Positions 1-7,446 of a stretch of DNA of 10,955 bases are shown in pieces. Every line of letters starts with the position of its first letter. Position 1 is the first letter of the stretch. The position numbers and the translations under genes were made by a program. The notes beneath the pieces are model-generated. The model did no database searches and was not told the origin of the DNA. It saw nothing but the letters and a program-made list of their open reading frames with translations. Origin of the DNA: Deltaproteobacteria bacterium (GTDB taxonomy: Bacteria; SAR324; NAC60-12); contig DPLM01000307.1 of assembly GCA_003541985.1 (NCBI GenBank), forward strand, positions 1,037 to 11,991, read 5' to 3'.

Positions 1-598
1 AACTCGTATAGTTTGTTTAGGGACTATCTAAACAGTAGTTTAGTGCAAAATTCTTAAATTTGAATATATTTTTGAAATTTCAATTATTTTACTGGTCTAG
101 CTTTCTTTCTTCTGAATCATCAATATTTTTGAACTGTCCAACCCTAACTAGCTCACAGAGAAAACCCCACTTATTCCTAAATTGTGGTGCTCTAGTGTAT
201 GGCAGCGAAAGAGCCATAGCCCAAGATTATCTACTACAAAAAAATACGAGTCTGCTCATCCAGATTCATCAAATACATTTCTCTAATGTAACAAAATTGT
301 TTCTCTTTACTCAATCTGAAAGTGATGTCCATGCCGGTGATTGCATGGGGCTAAACTGTATCATTCCAGAGCTCCAAAGCTATCTACTCCCAAAGATTGA
401 GATCCCCAAGTCGACTCGTTGACTCCATTATCTATCCATTGAAGGCCCAGACTTGCTGATGTTATCGTGTTGCTTCCTGCAGCAAAATTGTTTCTCCCTA
501 GTATGTCACCTCACGGAGATTGCCAATCACTCCCCCCTAAATACACTAGAAACGGAGAGCCTGCTGCAACGCTAATTTAGTATTAGCACCGATTGTAA

Positions 599-1133
599 GC
601 GCAATGTTGGCCTTGGGAAGGGGAGTCGGGTGGTAGAATCTCAATCAAAAGAGGCAGCGGTCAGAGTTTGGTTCGTACTGACTTCCTGCAATTTAAAAAT
701 ATTGAAACCAGCATCCACCAGCATATCCATCTGTTAAACGATCGCCAACTCGAAACTACGTTCACCAAAGCGAAAGGGCTCACACGGGTAAACATCCAGG
801 GAAATCAACGTGCCCTGGACTTCCTTCTAGCTTAAGCCGAAGAACTCTAGCATTCGCTTCGTTGAACAATCACAAGCGTAGGCGACTCTCGCCAGAGACT
901 TGAAATATCGGCTACAGACAATCGTTGACCGTAAACCAATTTCCCAATCTGCCATTGTGCAGCCATTCGTGAAAAGTGTGGAAAGACGATTCATCGTTCT
1001 GCGTGTCCTAATCCCATCACCAATCATTTAGGATCAGCACTAACTTCTGGCCAACTTCAATGCCATCCCTGCCCTGAACAATCGCGGACCATACAATTCT
1101 CTGGCTACCTGGGAGCAAACCATTGTATGGGCA
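599..1133 (+). pseudogene. Possible decayed gene remnant, family unknown
   Basis: Three open stretches follow each other on the plus strand: 599-832, then 882-1028 and 1044-1133. The first is in a different frame from the other two, so at least one frameshift would be needed as well as two in-frame stops (TAG at 1029, TAA at 1041). None has a usable ATG with a ribosome-binding site. The translated text has balanced composition (for example VRTDFLQFKN near the start and NRGPYNSLATWEQ near the end), which is what suggests former coding sequence. No catalytic motif was seen. Chance open frames remain a real alternative, since each piece is under 80 codons. Confidence 0.2.
1089..1130. repeat. 9-bp perfect inverted repeat
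   Basis: CCATACAAT at 1089-1097 is matched by its exact reverse complement ATTGTATGG at 1122-1130, with a 24-nt spacer. It lies inside the interrupted plus-strand coding-like region. There is no T-run on either side, so it is not a typical terminator. It could be a chance repeat, a recombination-site remnant or an operator; nothing nearby decides between these. Confidence 0.4.
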
Positions 1134-1562
1134 TAGTACAATAATTCCCAGCACTTCTTGACGGTACCGTATGAGTGAATCCAACGCCAGGAGGACCCTG
1201 ACTCTGTGTCAAGCACGCGACTTCTCCCATCGCGTTAACGTTCCGGATTCCATGCCAGTAAATGGTGCTGGGCACAGGTAACTGATTCTGAAAGCTGACT
1301 TGTAACAGATCTCCTAGCAGGCTTTCAGGAAAGAATCTCCTATTCGGTCATTGTAGAGCCAGCGACGAGAATCTGGAATCCAGGCGCACCGAGTTCTGTA
1401 AATTCTCCTTAACAGTCAGCTCATCTTCGTCAATTTTCTATGATTCTTCCGCTTTGGTCGTGGTGTCTTTGAGGAAAAGATCCGTGGTGAGCAGGCTAGA
1501 ACACCTTAGAAGATCTCTGCATTTCATCGAATTAACTTTTTGGAACAGGGCTTAGCTGGATA

Positions 1563-1600
1563 GGAAAAAAAGAGAGGAAAGTCATTGATAATTATCAAAC
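1563..1600 (-). terminator. Possible 3' end of the transport operon
   Basis: Downstream of the ATPase stop codon (minus strand) there is a perfect 14-bp palindrome, TTGATAATTATCAA, at 1585-1598. It is followed in the direction of transcription by a pyrimidine tract that includes seven consecutive T (A run at 1565-1571 on the plus strand). The position, about 25 bp after the last gene, fits a transcription end. The palindrome has only one G-C pair per arm and almost no loop, so it is a poor intrinsic terminator by stem stability. It could equally be a protein-binding site. Confidence 0.3.
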
Positions 1601-1622
1601 TACCTACGAGTAATCTTCTGAA

Positions 1623-2705
1623 CTAGAGACCATTTGCCAACACCTTTCCCTCCTCGTCAAAGAGATGAAGATTTGAGTGATCAAAGTTTAGATGCAGTAG
1701 TTCTCCGGGTTTGACAGGGATCTGACCGGGTTGGTGGACATTGAATGCACCAAGATCCTCAGAACGACAATAGATGTAGGTCTCACCACCGAGTTGCTCG
1801 GTCAATTCAACAACGACTGAAGCATCTGCCTCTTCTACATTCGCTAATTTGATGTGTTCCGGTCGAATTCCAAAAGAACAGTTTTCTCCCTCCACCAAGT
1901 TTGTTAGGGACTTGATCGTGATTTTGGTTTGCCCAGCTTTTAAAATCCATTGTTCACTTTGTCGTGCCAGTTGAGCTTGAACGATATTCATTTGTGGAGA
2001 ACCAATAAAGCCAGCAACAAATAGATTTTTTGGTGTATTGTAAAGTTCCAGTGGAGGGCCGGCTTGTTCAACTCGGCCTTGATTCAGAACCACGATTTGA
2101 TCAGCAAGCGTCATTGCCTCGGTTTGGTCATGTGTCACATAGATCATGGTTCCACCGATATTGGCATGAAGCGCAGCTAGTTCCTTGCGCATGGTGACGC
2201 GTAATTCGGCATCAAGATTGGAGAGAGGTTCATCAAACAGAAAAGCTTTTGGTTCTCGAACAATAGCACGGCCGATCGCAACTCGCTGACGCTGACCGCC
2301 TGATAGTGCCTTGGGGTGGCGCTTCAGATAATCTGTGATTTGGAGCATCTCTGCAGCCTTGAAAACTCGTTGGTTGATCTCACCTCTGGACATCCGAGAG
2401 TTCTCCAAACCAAAAGCCATGTTTTGATACACGGTCATGTGTGGATAAAGAGCGTAGGACTGAAAGACCATAGCCAATCCACGCTCAGAAGCTGCAACGT
2501 TGTTGACAACCTCACCTTCAATTTCCACAGCGCCAGACGTAACCTCTTCCAATCCAGCAATAATTCGTAGCAGTGTACTTTTTCCACAACCCGAAGGTCC
2601 GACAAAAACGACAAACTGACCGCTTTGTACTTGAAGATCGATACCATGAAGCACTTCCACAGAGTCAAAGGCTTTGTAGACCTTTTTCAGCACAATTTCT
2701 GTCAT
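1623..2705 (-). CDS. Carbohydrate ABC transporter ATP-binding protein (MalK/UgpC type)
   Basis: This is the cytoplasmic ATPase that drives import through the two permeases encoded upstream. All nucleotide-binding motifs are present: Walker A GPSGCGKST at residues 36-44, Q-loop Q82, signature LSGGQ at 134-138, Walker B ending in D158-E159, D-loop SNLD at 162-165 and switch histidine H192. After about residue 235 comes a C-terminal TOBE-type regulatory/dimerisation region containing the family motif GIRPEHI (279-285). The length of 360 aa matches the usual 350-380 of the MalK/UgpC/MsmX group. The start ATG is 15 bp after the preceding dehydrogenase stop, with GAGAATGAA just before it as a weak ribosome-binding site. 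It is the last gene of the operon. The substrate cannot be told from this subunit, as such ATPases are often shared between sugar transporters. Confidence 0.96.
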   Translation of the reverse strand: MTEIVLKKVYKAFDSVEVLHGIDLQVQSGQFVVFVGPSGCGKSTLLRIIAGLEEVTSGAVEIEGEVVNNVAASERGLAMVFQSYALYPHMTVYQNMAFGLENSRMSRGEINQRVFKAAEMLQITDYLKRHPKALSGGQRQRVAIGRAIVREPKAFLFDEPLSNLDAELRVTMRKELAALHANIGGTMIYVTHDQTEAMTLADQIVVLNQGRVEQAGPPLELYNTPKNLFVAGFIGSPQMNIVQAQLARQSEQWILKAGQTKITIKSLTNLVEGENCSFGIRPEHIKLANVEEADASVVVELTEQLGGETYIYCRSEDLGAFNVHQPGQIPVKPGELLHLNFDHSNLHLFDEEGKVLANGL

Positions 2706-2720
2706 TTCATTCTCATAGGT

Positions 2721-3734
2721 TCAGCGACTACGCATTTTCGCAGCCAAGTTTGGTTCTGCCCGCTGCATTCGCAATGGTGGCAATCCTTGGAGGATCTGTT
2801 TTATATCATCCAACATCATCTCTTGAATCCGAGCATAGGAATCTCGTATTCCACCAGCTAAGTGTGATGAAAACAGAACATGAGATGTTTTTCGAACAAG
2901 ATCATCCTTGGAGACCGGCTCCTCTGGGAATACATCAATTGCTGCCCGGAATCGTCCCTGACCTGCTAACTCAATAAATGCTTCAAAATCCACAATCTCT
3001 GCACGACTAGCCAGAACCACTGTCGCATCTGTTGGAATGAATTCCAGCAGCGCTTTTCCTAGAAAACCTTCATTTTCTGTAGTGACCCCAGCAAGTAGAA
3101 AGAGAAACTTTGATTTCGCCAAAATCTCCTCCAGAGAAACAGGGATTAGCCCTTCTTTACTGAGATATCCACTTGAAAGCCATGGATCATACACGAGAAT
3201 TTCAGGCTGGAACGGTCTCAGTAGCGGCACCAGAGACTTGCCTAGATTCCCGTAACCCAAGAGCCCCACCTTCGAATCGTAAAGGCTGTAGGCTTTGGCA
3301 TTGCCCCCGATTCCATAAGCTTCCTGAGCCATTCGAAAAAGAGGATCTGCGTGTTGAAGTCCTCTTGCCAGAGTGATTGCCTGACCAAGGCAAAACTCAG
3401 CCACAGCAGGGGCCATCGCAGGAGCTGCAGAAAGGACGTGAATGCCGCGAGCACGTGCCTCTTCGTAATCAATGTTGGGCTCCCAGTTTGCCTTCACGTT
3501 GAGAATGGCACGCAGTTTTGGAGCTCGGTCCAACCTTTCTCTAGGCATTGCCGTCTGACCAATGATCACTTGAATCTCAGGTAAAATTCTTTCTACCAAA
3601 TCATCTGGTGCCCGTGATCCGAAGTGGATTACTAGGCGCCCAAGATCCCTTAATACTCTCTCCGTTGCTTCAGAAAAAATCATTTCCTGATTCCGGGGGT
3701 AAGGATCAATGAAAATTAGCGGTCTTTCGCTCAT
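2721..3734 (-). CDS. D-2-hydroxyacid dehydrogenase family protein
   Basis: A cytoplasmic NAD(P)-dependent enzyme that interconverts a 2-hydroxy acid and a 2-keto acid. The nucleotide-binding half shows the Rossmann loop GYGNLG (160-165) and the downstream acidic residue D183 (LVYDPW), which favours NAD. The catalytic set typical of the family is visible: R244 (in ASRAEIVD), E272 (DVFPEEP) and H291 (SSHLAGG). The usual ARG before the arginine segment's VD is here SRAE, so the glycine after the catalytic arginine is alanine. The length of 337 aa is normal. The start overlaps the stop of the MalG-type permease as ATGA, implying translational coupling, and AGG lies 7 bp upstream. Its location between permease and ATPase genes suggests that it acts on the imported compound or a product of it. 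Specificity (glycerate, phosphoglycerate, lactate-like or other) is not readable. Confidence 0.9.
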   Translation of the reverse strand: MSERPLIFIDPYPRNQEMIFSEATERVLRDLGRLVIHFGSRAPDDLVERILPEIQVIIGQTAMPRERLDRAPKLRAILNVKANWEPNIDYEEARARGIHVLSAAPAMAPAVAEFCLGQAITLARGLQHADPLFRMAQEAYGIGGNAKAYSLYDSKVGLLGYGNLGKSLVPLLRPFQPEILVYDPWLSSGYLSKEGLIPVSLEEILAKSKFLFLLAGVTTENEGFLGKALLEFIPTDATVVLASRAEIVDFEAFIELAGQGRFRAAIDVFPEEPVSKDDLVRKTSHVLFSSHLAGGIRDSYARIQEMMLDDIKQILQGLPPLRMQRAEPNLAAKMRSR

Positions 3735-4804
3735 TTCATACCTGAACTAGCTATGCCTGTTGTGATGAATTTTTGTAGGAAGGCAAAGACCACCACGACT
3801 GGAATCAAGGTGACAACCGTCATCGCCAGAATGTAGTGCCACTGCACGTCCAACTCTCCTTGAAAGGCGTTCAAGCCCACCTGAAGAGTGTAGACCTCAG
3901 AACGGTTGAGAACGATCAGTGGCCAAAGGAATTCATTCCAACGCCACATTATTGAAAAGATCGCGAGGACCGCTATCGCTGGCATCGCTAGAGGCAGAAC
4001 AACTCGCCAGTAGACCTGCCACTCCGTGGCTTTATCCATCCGGGAGGCTTCAATCAGGTCCTTGGGAATCGTCAGCATGTATTGTCGTAGCAGGAAAACC
4101 CCGGTTGGAGTTGCCGCCCCTGGCAAAATCACAGCCCATAGTGAATTGACCATTCCTAGCTCTGTCACCACCAAATACACCGGCACCAAAATCACTGTGA
4201 TCGGAATCATCAGGGTACCAATCACAAACAGCATTACTGCATTGCGACCTTTGAACTCGTAAATTGAGAGACCAAAAGCTGCCATAGAGTTGATCAATAA
4301 GGTGATCAGGGTAGCCAGGGTAGTGACAATGACCGAGTTTGTGAGGTAACTCAAAAAGTTAAAGCGTTCCAAGGGATCAAGATAGTTCTCCCAAGCCATG
4401 CGGAATTCACGAATGGGTTCTCTCTGCTTAATGGGAATTTTGAACTTAGTACTCGGCTCCGCCGGATCTACCATCTGGCTAATGATCCCGATTCGGCGAA
4501 TTTGAGCCAGATCTTTAGTAGAACCATCTTGCATGGTGACACGATACATGGGGAGTTGTTTCTCGTAGCCCTCTACTTCTACCACAACTTGGCCCAAGGG
4601 AGCCCAGGTTGGGGGAAATTCGAGCAATCCAGCGGGAGTTTTGAACGAAGACAAAACCAGCCAAACAACTGGACCAAACATCAAGAAAATCCCCAAGCCC
4701 AGGTAACCATAGGTGAACAAATCAGTCCAATGCCATCGCTTGCCACCACGGCGGAGGGTAAGAAACTGCCAGATTCGGTCAGGAAGAGAAGTTGAATCAG
4801 CCAT
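3731..4804 (-). CDS. Carbohydrate ABC transporter permease, MalG type, with a large periplasmic insertion
   Basis: Inner-membrane permease of the CUT1 sugar importer family. Hydrophobic segments occur near residues 33-53, 153-180, 188-212, 220-240, 270-290 and 325-345, matching six membrane spans. The cytoplasmic EAA loop that docks on the ATPase is at about 252-271 (EASRMDKATEWQVYWRVVLP); the position normally held by glycine in this motif is K258. The first periplasmic loop is about 100 residues long, with a polar, beta-rich-looking insertion at roughly 72-133 (VEVEGYEKQLPMYRV, then IRRIGIISQ). This explains the length of 357 aa against about 280 for typical MalG proteins. The start codon ATG lies inside the end of the upstream permease gene (8-bp overlap), so the two are co-translated. 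It ends in GMK, like many MalG-type permeases. Confidence 0.94.
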   Translation of the reverse strand: MADSTSLPDRIWQFLTLRRGGKRWHWTDLFTYGYLGLGIFLMFGPVVWLVLSSFKTPAGLLEFPPTWAPLGQVVVEVEGYEKQLPMYRVTMQDGSTKDLAQIRRIGIISQMVDPAEPSTKFKIPIKQREPIREFRMAWENYLDPLERFNFLSYLTNSVIVTTLATLITLLINSMAAFGLSIYEFKGRNAVMLFVIGTLMIPITVILVPVYLVVTELGMVNSLWAVILPGAATPTGVFLLRQYMLTIPKDLIEASRMDKATEWQVYWRVVLPLAMPAIAVLAIFSIMWRWNEFLWPLIVLNRSEVYTLQVGLNAFQGELDVQWHYILAMTVVTLIPVVVVFAFLQKFITTGIASSGMK

Positions 4805-5837
4805 TGTCTTTCCACCTAGTGGCTGCTAACTGAAACATGGTGAGAGCAAACAAAACTACTCCTAAAATAACAGAAGCAGCTGCAGCCAAGCCAAAGTTTT
4901 GGATCTGATTTGTAAAGCCAGTGTTATAGATGTATTGAACAATGAATTGAGTGGCTGTGCCTGGACCACCCCCAGTTAGTACGAAGACCTCATCAAAGGT
5001 TTGTACTCCCTTGATCAAGGCTAGCACAATCACAACCAACAGATTAGGCCAAAGTAGGGGAAGAGTAATTCGCCAAAAAATTCGTTCTTGCTTTGTTCCG
5101 TCCATCTCAGCTGCTTCGTAAAGATCTGGAGGAATTGCCTGGAGTCCTGCAAGTATGATTAAAGTGTAAAAGCCCATGTGAGCCCAGATAGAAATGAAGA
5201 TCGCCCAGAACATGGCCCACGCTGGACTAACAAAGAAGAGAATCTTGTCAAAACTCAACTCTACAAGCCAGGCATTGAGAATGCCATCACGGAGCAAGAT
5301 CCATTTCCAGATTAGCGCAACTACAACTGGAGAGAGTAAAACTGGAAAAAAATAAACCGATCGAAAGAACCCCCGTGCCCGGATTTTTTTATTCAGCACC
5401 AGAGCCGTAATCAACGAGAACAGCACCAGAAAGGTGAGTTGCAGCGTAATGAAAATTGCTGTGTTAAAGAGGCCTTTCCAGAAGCGGTCCTCTCGACAGC
5501 TCAAGGGATCAGCGTAATTTCCACAGTCCAGCAAAAAAGCATACTGTTCTGTACCTGTGAAAGCACGTTCATCCAGATAAAGGTTAGTTCCACCCGTCAG
5601 TGAAAAAGCAAAGTTCACAAACAAAGGAAGAACAACAAAAAGCCCAAAGAAACATAAATTTGGCAACAAGAAAATATAGGGCATTGTTCCCAGCCCCAGC
5701 AGATTCTGGATGCGTTTCATCGGCCATTCAATGAAGCGAAACAACTGCGAAAGTGGCCAGATAATCAGACTTTTTGGATTGAATTGACCAGTCTCCGCAT
5801 CCTTGAACTGAGAATGTTCAGCAAGTTCTGAATTCAT
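4797..5837 (-). CDS. Carbohydrate ABC transporter permease, MalF type
   Basis: Inner-membrane partner of the MalG-type permease. About 50 hydrophilic or amphipathic N-terminal residues precede the first span (about 53-80). Further hydrophobic segments lie near 121-148, 158-180, 205-232, 262-285 and 315-338. The EAA loop EAAEMDGTKQERIFWRITLP (241-260) is complete, with G247 conserved, and the MalF-type motif LTGGGPGTAT (287-296) follows span five. The first periplasmic loop carries two cysteines, C105 and C114 (DCGNYADPLSC), that could form a disulfide. The length of 346 aa is slightly longer than the usual 290-320 because of the N-terminus. No strong ribosome-binding site is seen before the ATG; AAAGAG lies about 16 bp upstream. 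It is separated from the binding-protein gene by 128 bp that contain a stem-loop, and it overlaps the next gene by 8 bp. Confidence 0.95.
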   Translation of the reverse strand: MNSELAEHSQFKDAETGQFNPKSLIIWPLSQLFRFIEWPMKRIQNLLGLGTMPYIFLLPNLCFFGLFVVLPLFVNFAFSLTGGTNLYLDERAFTGTEQYAFLLDCGNYADPLSCREDRFWKGLFNTAIFITLQLTFLVLFSLITALVLNKKIRARGFFRSVYFFPVLLSPVVVALIWKWILLRDGILNAWLVELSFDKILFFVSPAWAMFWAIFISIWAHMGFYTLIILAGLQAIPPDLYEAAEMDGTKQERIFWRITLPLLWPNLLVVIVLALIKGVQTFDEVFVLTGGGPGTATQFIVQYIYNTGFTNQIQNFGLAAAASVILGVVLFALTMFQLAATRWKDNG

Positions 5838-5870
5838 TTTGAAATTTGGAGACTCTTTAGAGGGTAAAGA

Positions 5871-5899
5871 TCCGCCAAACTACATGAGCAGTTGGCGGA
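5871..5899 (-). promoter_or_regulatory. Intergenic stem-loop between binding-protein and permease genes
   Basis: TCCGCCAA (5871-5878) pairs perfectly with TTGGCGGA (5892-5899). After a single bulged A, two more pairs (CT with AG) extend the stem. The stem is GC-rich and sits 67 bp after the binding-protein stop and 34 bp before the permease start. Only a short, interrupted T-rich stretch follows on the minus strand, so it is more likely a partial terminator or an RNA-stabilising hairpin than a full terminator. Such elements after binding-protein genes are known to give more binding protein than membrane subunits (the malE-malF intergenic region is the classic case); that role here is inference. 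Confidence 0.55.
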
Positions 5900-5965
5900 A
5901 TCAATAGTCAAAATGGAGAGTACACGAGTCCACACGTTCAGCGAATTCGTGTTTAACTAACAGAA

Positions 5966-7252
5966 TCAGCTACCTCGCTTCTTCTCAGCGATTTGTTGCT
6001 GAATATCTTGTTCCATCCGCTTATAGGCCTGATCCAGAGTCAGTTCACCCATAATGGCTTCATTCAGACGCGAGATCAGTGCGTTGAACATCACGCGGTT
6101 GTAAACATAACCCTGTAGGTCAAAAGCTGTTGGAGAAATACCGGGGACCGCTCCAGCAAAGGTCTCCAGAGCGTGTTTCGCGCGAGGATCTTCTGTATCA
6201 AAATCAACACCCTTCTCTGCCAACCCTAGATGTCCTGGAATAAACAGAGTTCGACCATAAAATTCTGCTAAATTTTCTTCCTGAGCTAACCAATCCATTA
6301 GCTTAGCCACTTCTTCGGGATGCTTGGTATCTTTCATAGCTACCAAGGCTGCTCCACCGGGCATCCCAGTACAGGCTGCTGGACCACAGGGAGCAGGGAC
6401 CGCCCACCAATCAAAGGCATCACCAATGTTTTTGGCAAACTGAGGAATTTGCCAGGATCCACTCATATACATCACGACCTGAGCGTTTGTGAAATCCTCA
6501 TTCGCACCCAGATAGGTTGAACCAGAGACAGAGCCCCAGAGTTCCTTAGCCATGATTCCCTGCTGGTGCCAGTCATAGAGGCGTTGGGTCATGCGCTTCA
6601 AACCTTCATCAATCAGAGCAGGTTCGCCACTACCATCAAACATCTTGGCACCCATCGCGATTGCTGGTCCGGAGACACGGTGACCAGAGCGATCCCAGGC
6701 CATTGGAATAGGAATTTCCAACTTATCAGCTACTTGCTTGGAAGCCTTGGCCCAATCGTCCCAAGTGGCTCCTTTGCCAGGCATTGGCACTTCTGCTTGC
6801 TCAAACAACGTCTTGTTGACATAGGGACCTGTGACCGTCAACTGAGTCATGAATCCAGAAATGGCTGAGGTATCCCCCGGTTGACGCAACCACTTGAGGA
6901 AGGGACCAAAGCTTTTCTCCCAGTAACCCGCATCGCTCAAATGTGGGCGGAGATCCATGTAGTATTTTGAGAGACCACCAAGATCGGTGACGCGGGCAAT
7001 ATCTGGTCCATCTCCGGCAGCAAGTTGTACCGGCAGACTCTCCATAATCGACTTATATGGCACCACGTCCAAGGTGACTTTAATATCTGAGTTCTGAGCT
7101 TCAAAGCGATCCAATAATGATCGCATGACTTCGCCTTCTATGCCGTCGTTGTACCAAGTCATTCTCAGTTGGGTCTCAGCAAACAGTGGAGTTGCCCAAA
7201 CCGCCATTGCGACTGAACCGGCGGTCAAGATTCTTCTGAGTTTTTTTAGCAT
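5966..7252 (-). CDS. Extracellular solute-binding protein of a sugar ABC transporter (family 1)
   Basis: Periplasmic receptor that captures the substrate and delivers it to the permeases. A Sec signal peptide is clear: basic MLKKLRR, hydrophobic core at about 8-20, and probable cleavage after A25 (TPLFA/ETQ). There is no lipobox cysteine, so the mature protein should be soluble in the periplasm. The mature start LRMTWYNDG and the following FEAQNSDIKVTLDVVPY (50-66) match the first beta-strand and helix of family 1 sugar-binding proteins. LAAGDGPDIARV (78-88) is the usual ligand-side segment and MYMSGSWQIP (261-270) the usual hinge-side segment. Aromatic residues in the mature chain (W33, W267, W282, W283) suit sugar stacking. 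C289 and C294 (APCGPAAC) may form a small disulfide loop. The length of 428 aa is typical. The ATG is preceded by AAGGTAGGAA at a good distance. It is the first gene of the transport operon. The substrate is unknown. Confidence 0.95.
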   Translation of the reverse strand: MLKKLRRILTAGSVAMAVWATPLFAETQLRMTWYNDGIEGEVMRSLLDRFEAQNSDIKVTLDVVPYKSIMESLPVQLAAGDGPDIARVTDLGGLSKYYMDLRPHLSDAGYWEKSFGPFLKWLRQPGDTSAISGFMTQLTVTGPYVNKTLFEQAEVPMPGKGATWDDWAKASKQVADKLEIPIPMAWDRSGHRVSGPAIAMGAKMFDGSGEPALIDEGLKRMTQRLYDWHQQGIMAKELWGSVSGSTYLGANEDFTNAQVVMYMSGSWQIPQFAKNIGDAFDWWAVPAPCGPAACTGMPGGAALVAMKDTKHPEEVAKLMDWLAQEENLAEFYGRTLFIPGHLGLAEKGVDFDTEDPRAKHALETFAGAVPGISPTAFDLQGYVYNRVMFNALISRLNEAIMGELTLDQAYKRMEQDIQQQIAEKKRGS

Positions 7253-7331
7253 TCTCAGTTCCTACCTTAGAGTTGGAGATAACAGGTCGCTTAACCTTTG
7301 ACAGTTTATCCAGCCACCTGATGAGATCGCT

Positions 7332-7372
7332 AATGATCAACACTTGGCAAAGCTGCAAACATGGTGATCATT
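7332..7372. promoter_or_regulatory. Inverted repeat, possible regulator binding site
   Basis: AATGATCA at 7332-7339 is mirrored by TGATCATT at 7365-7372. The arms are 8 bp with a 25-bp spacer, and the centre-to-centre distance is 33 bp, close to three helical turns. Each arm contains the palindrome TGATCA. It lies 80-120 bp upstream of the binding-protein start codon, inside the only long intergenic gap of the cluster. A paired operator for a dimeric or tetrameric regulator is plausible. No regulator gene is in the window to connect it to. Confidence 0.35.
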
Positions 7373-7446
7373 TTGCGAAATATTTGTTGGAAAGCATTAA
7401 TTTAACTCACCAACTTTTTTCAAAAATATGTCTTTAAATCAAATTT

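Larger units (their letters stand above)
1..1622. other. Gene-poor region with interrupted coding-like fragments
   Basis: No reading frame here gives a protein I recognise. The longest ATG-started frame (60-422, plus) encodes 120 low-complexity residues rich in S, L, F and I, with no domain motif and no clear ribosome-binding site. On the plus strand, 599-832 stays open for 78 codons without an ATG and ends in TAA. After a frame change, 882-1028 (49 codons) and 1044-1133 (30 codons) are open in one common frame, separated by TAG and TAA. These stretches read like ordinary protein (for example ARDLKYRLQTIVDRKPISQ), so a decayed gene is possible, but I could not assign a family; a transposase or integrase remnant is only a guess. 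The remainder up to the ATPase stop codon appears non-coding. Confidence 0.5.

Noticed and set aside
60..422. 120-residue plus-strand open frame
   Set aside because: No recognisable motif, biased composition, no ribosome-binding site, and it lies in a region with many interrupted frames. The minus strand there is also broken by stops.
571..587. Small hairpin GCTAAT/ATTAGC
   Set aside because: Only six pairs, no T-run and no adjacent gene; expected by chance in a sequence of this length.
827..1027. 66-residue minus-strand open frame
   Set aside because: It is antisense to the more protein-like plus-strand stretch at 882-1028, has no domain signal and is short.
5932..5952. ACACG/CGTGT inverted repeat with an internal CGAATTCG palindrome after the binding-protein gene
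   Set aside because: The five-pair arms are weak and the neighbouring GC-rich stem-loop is a far better candidate for a functional element.
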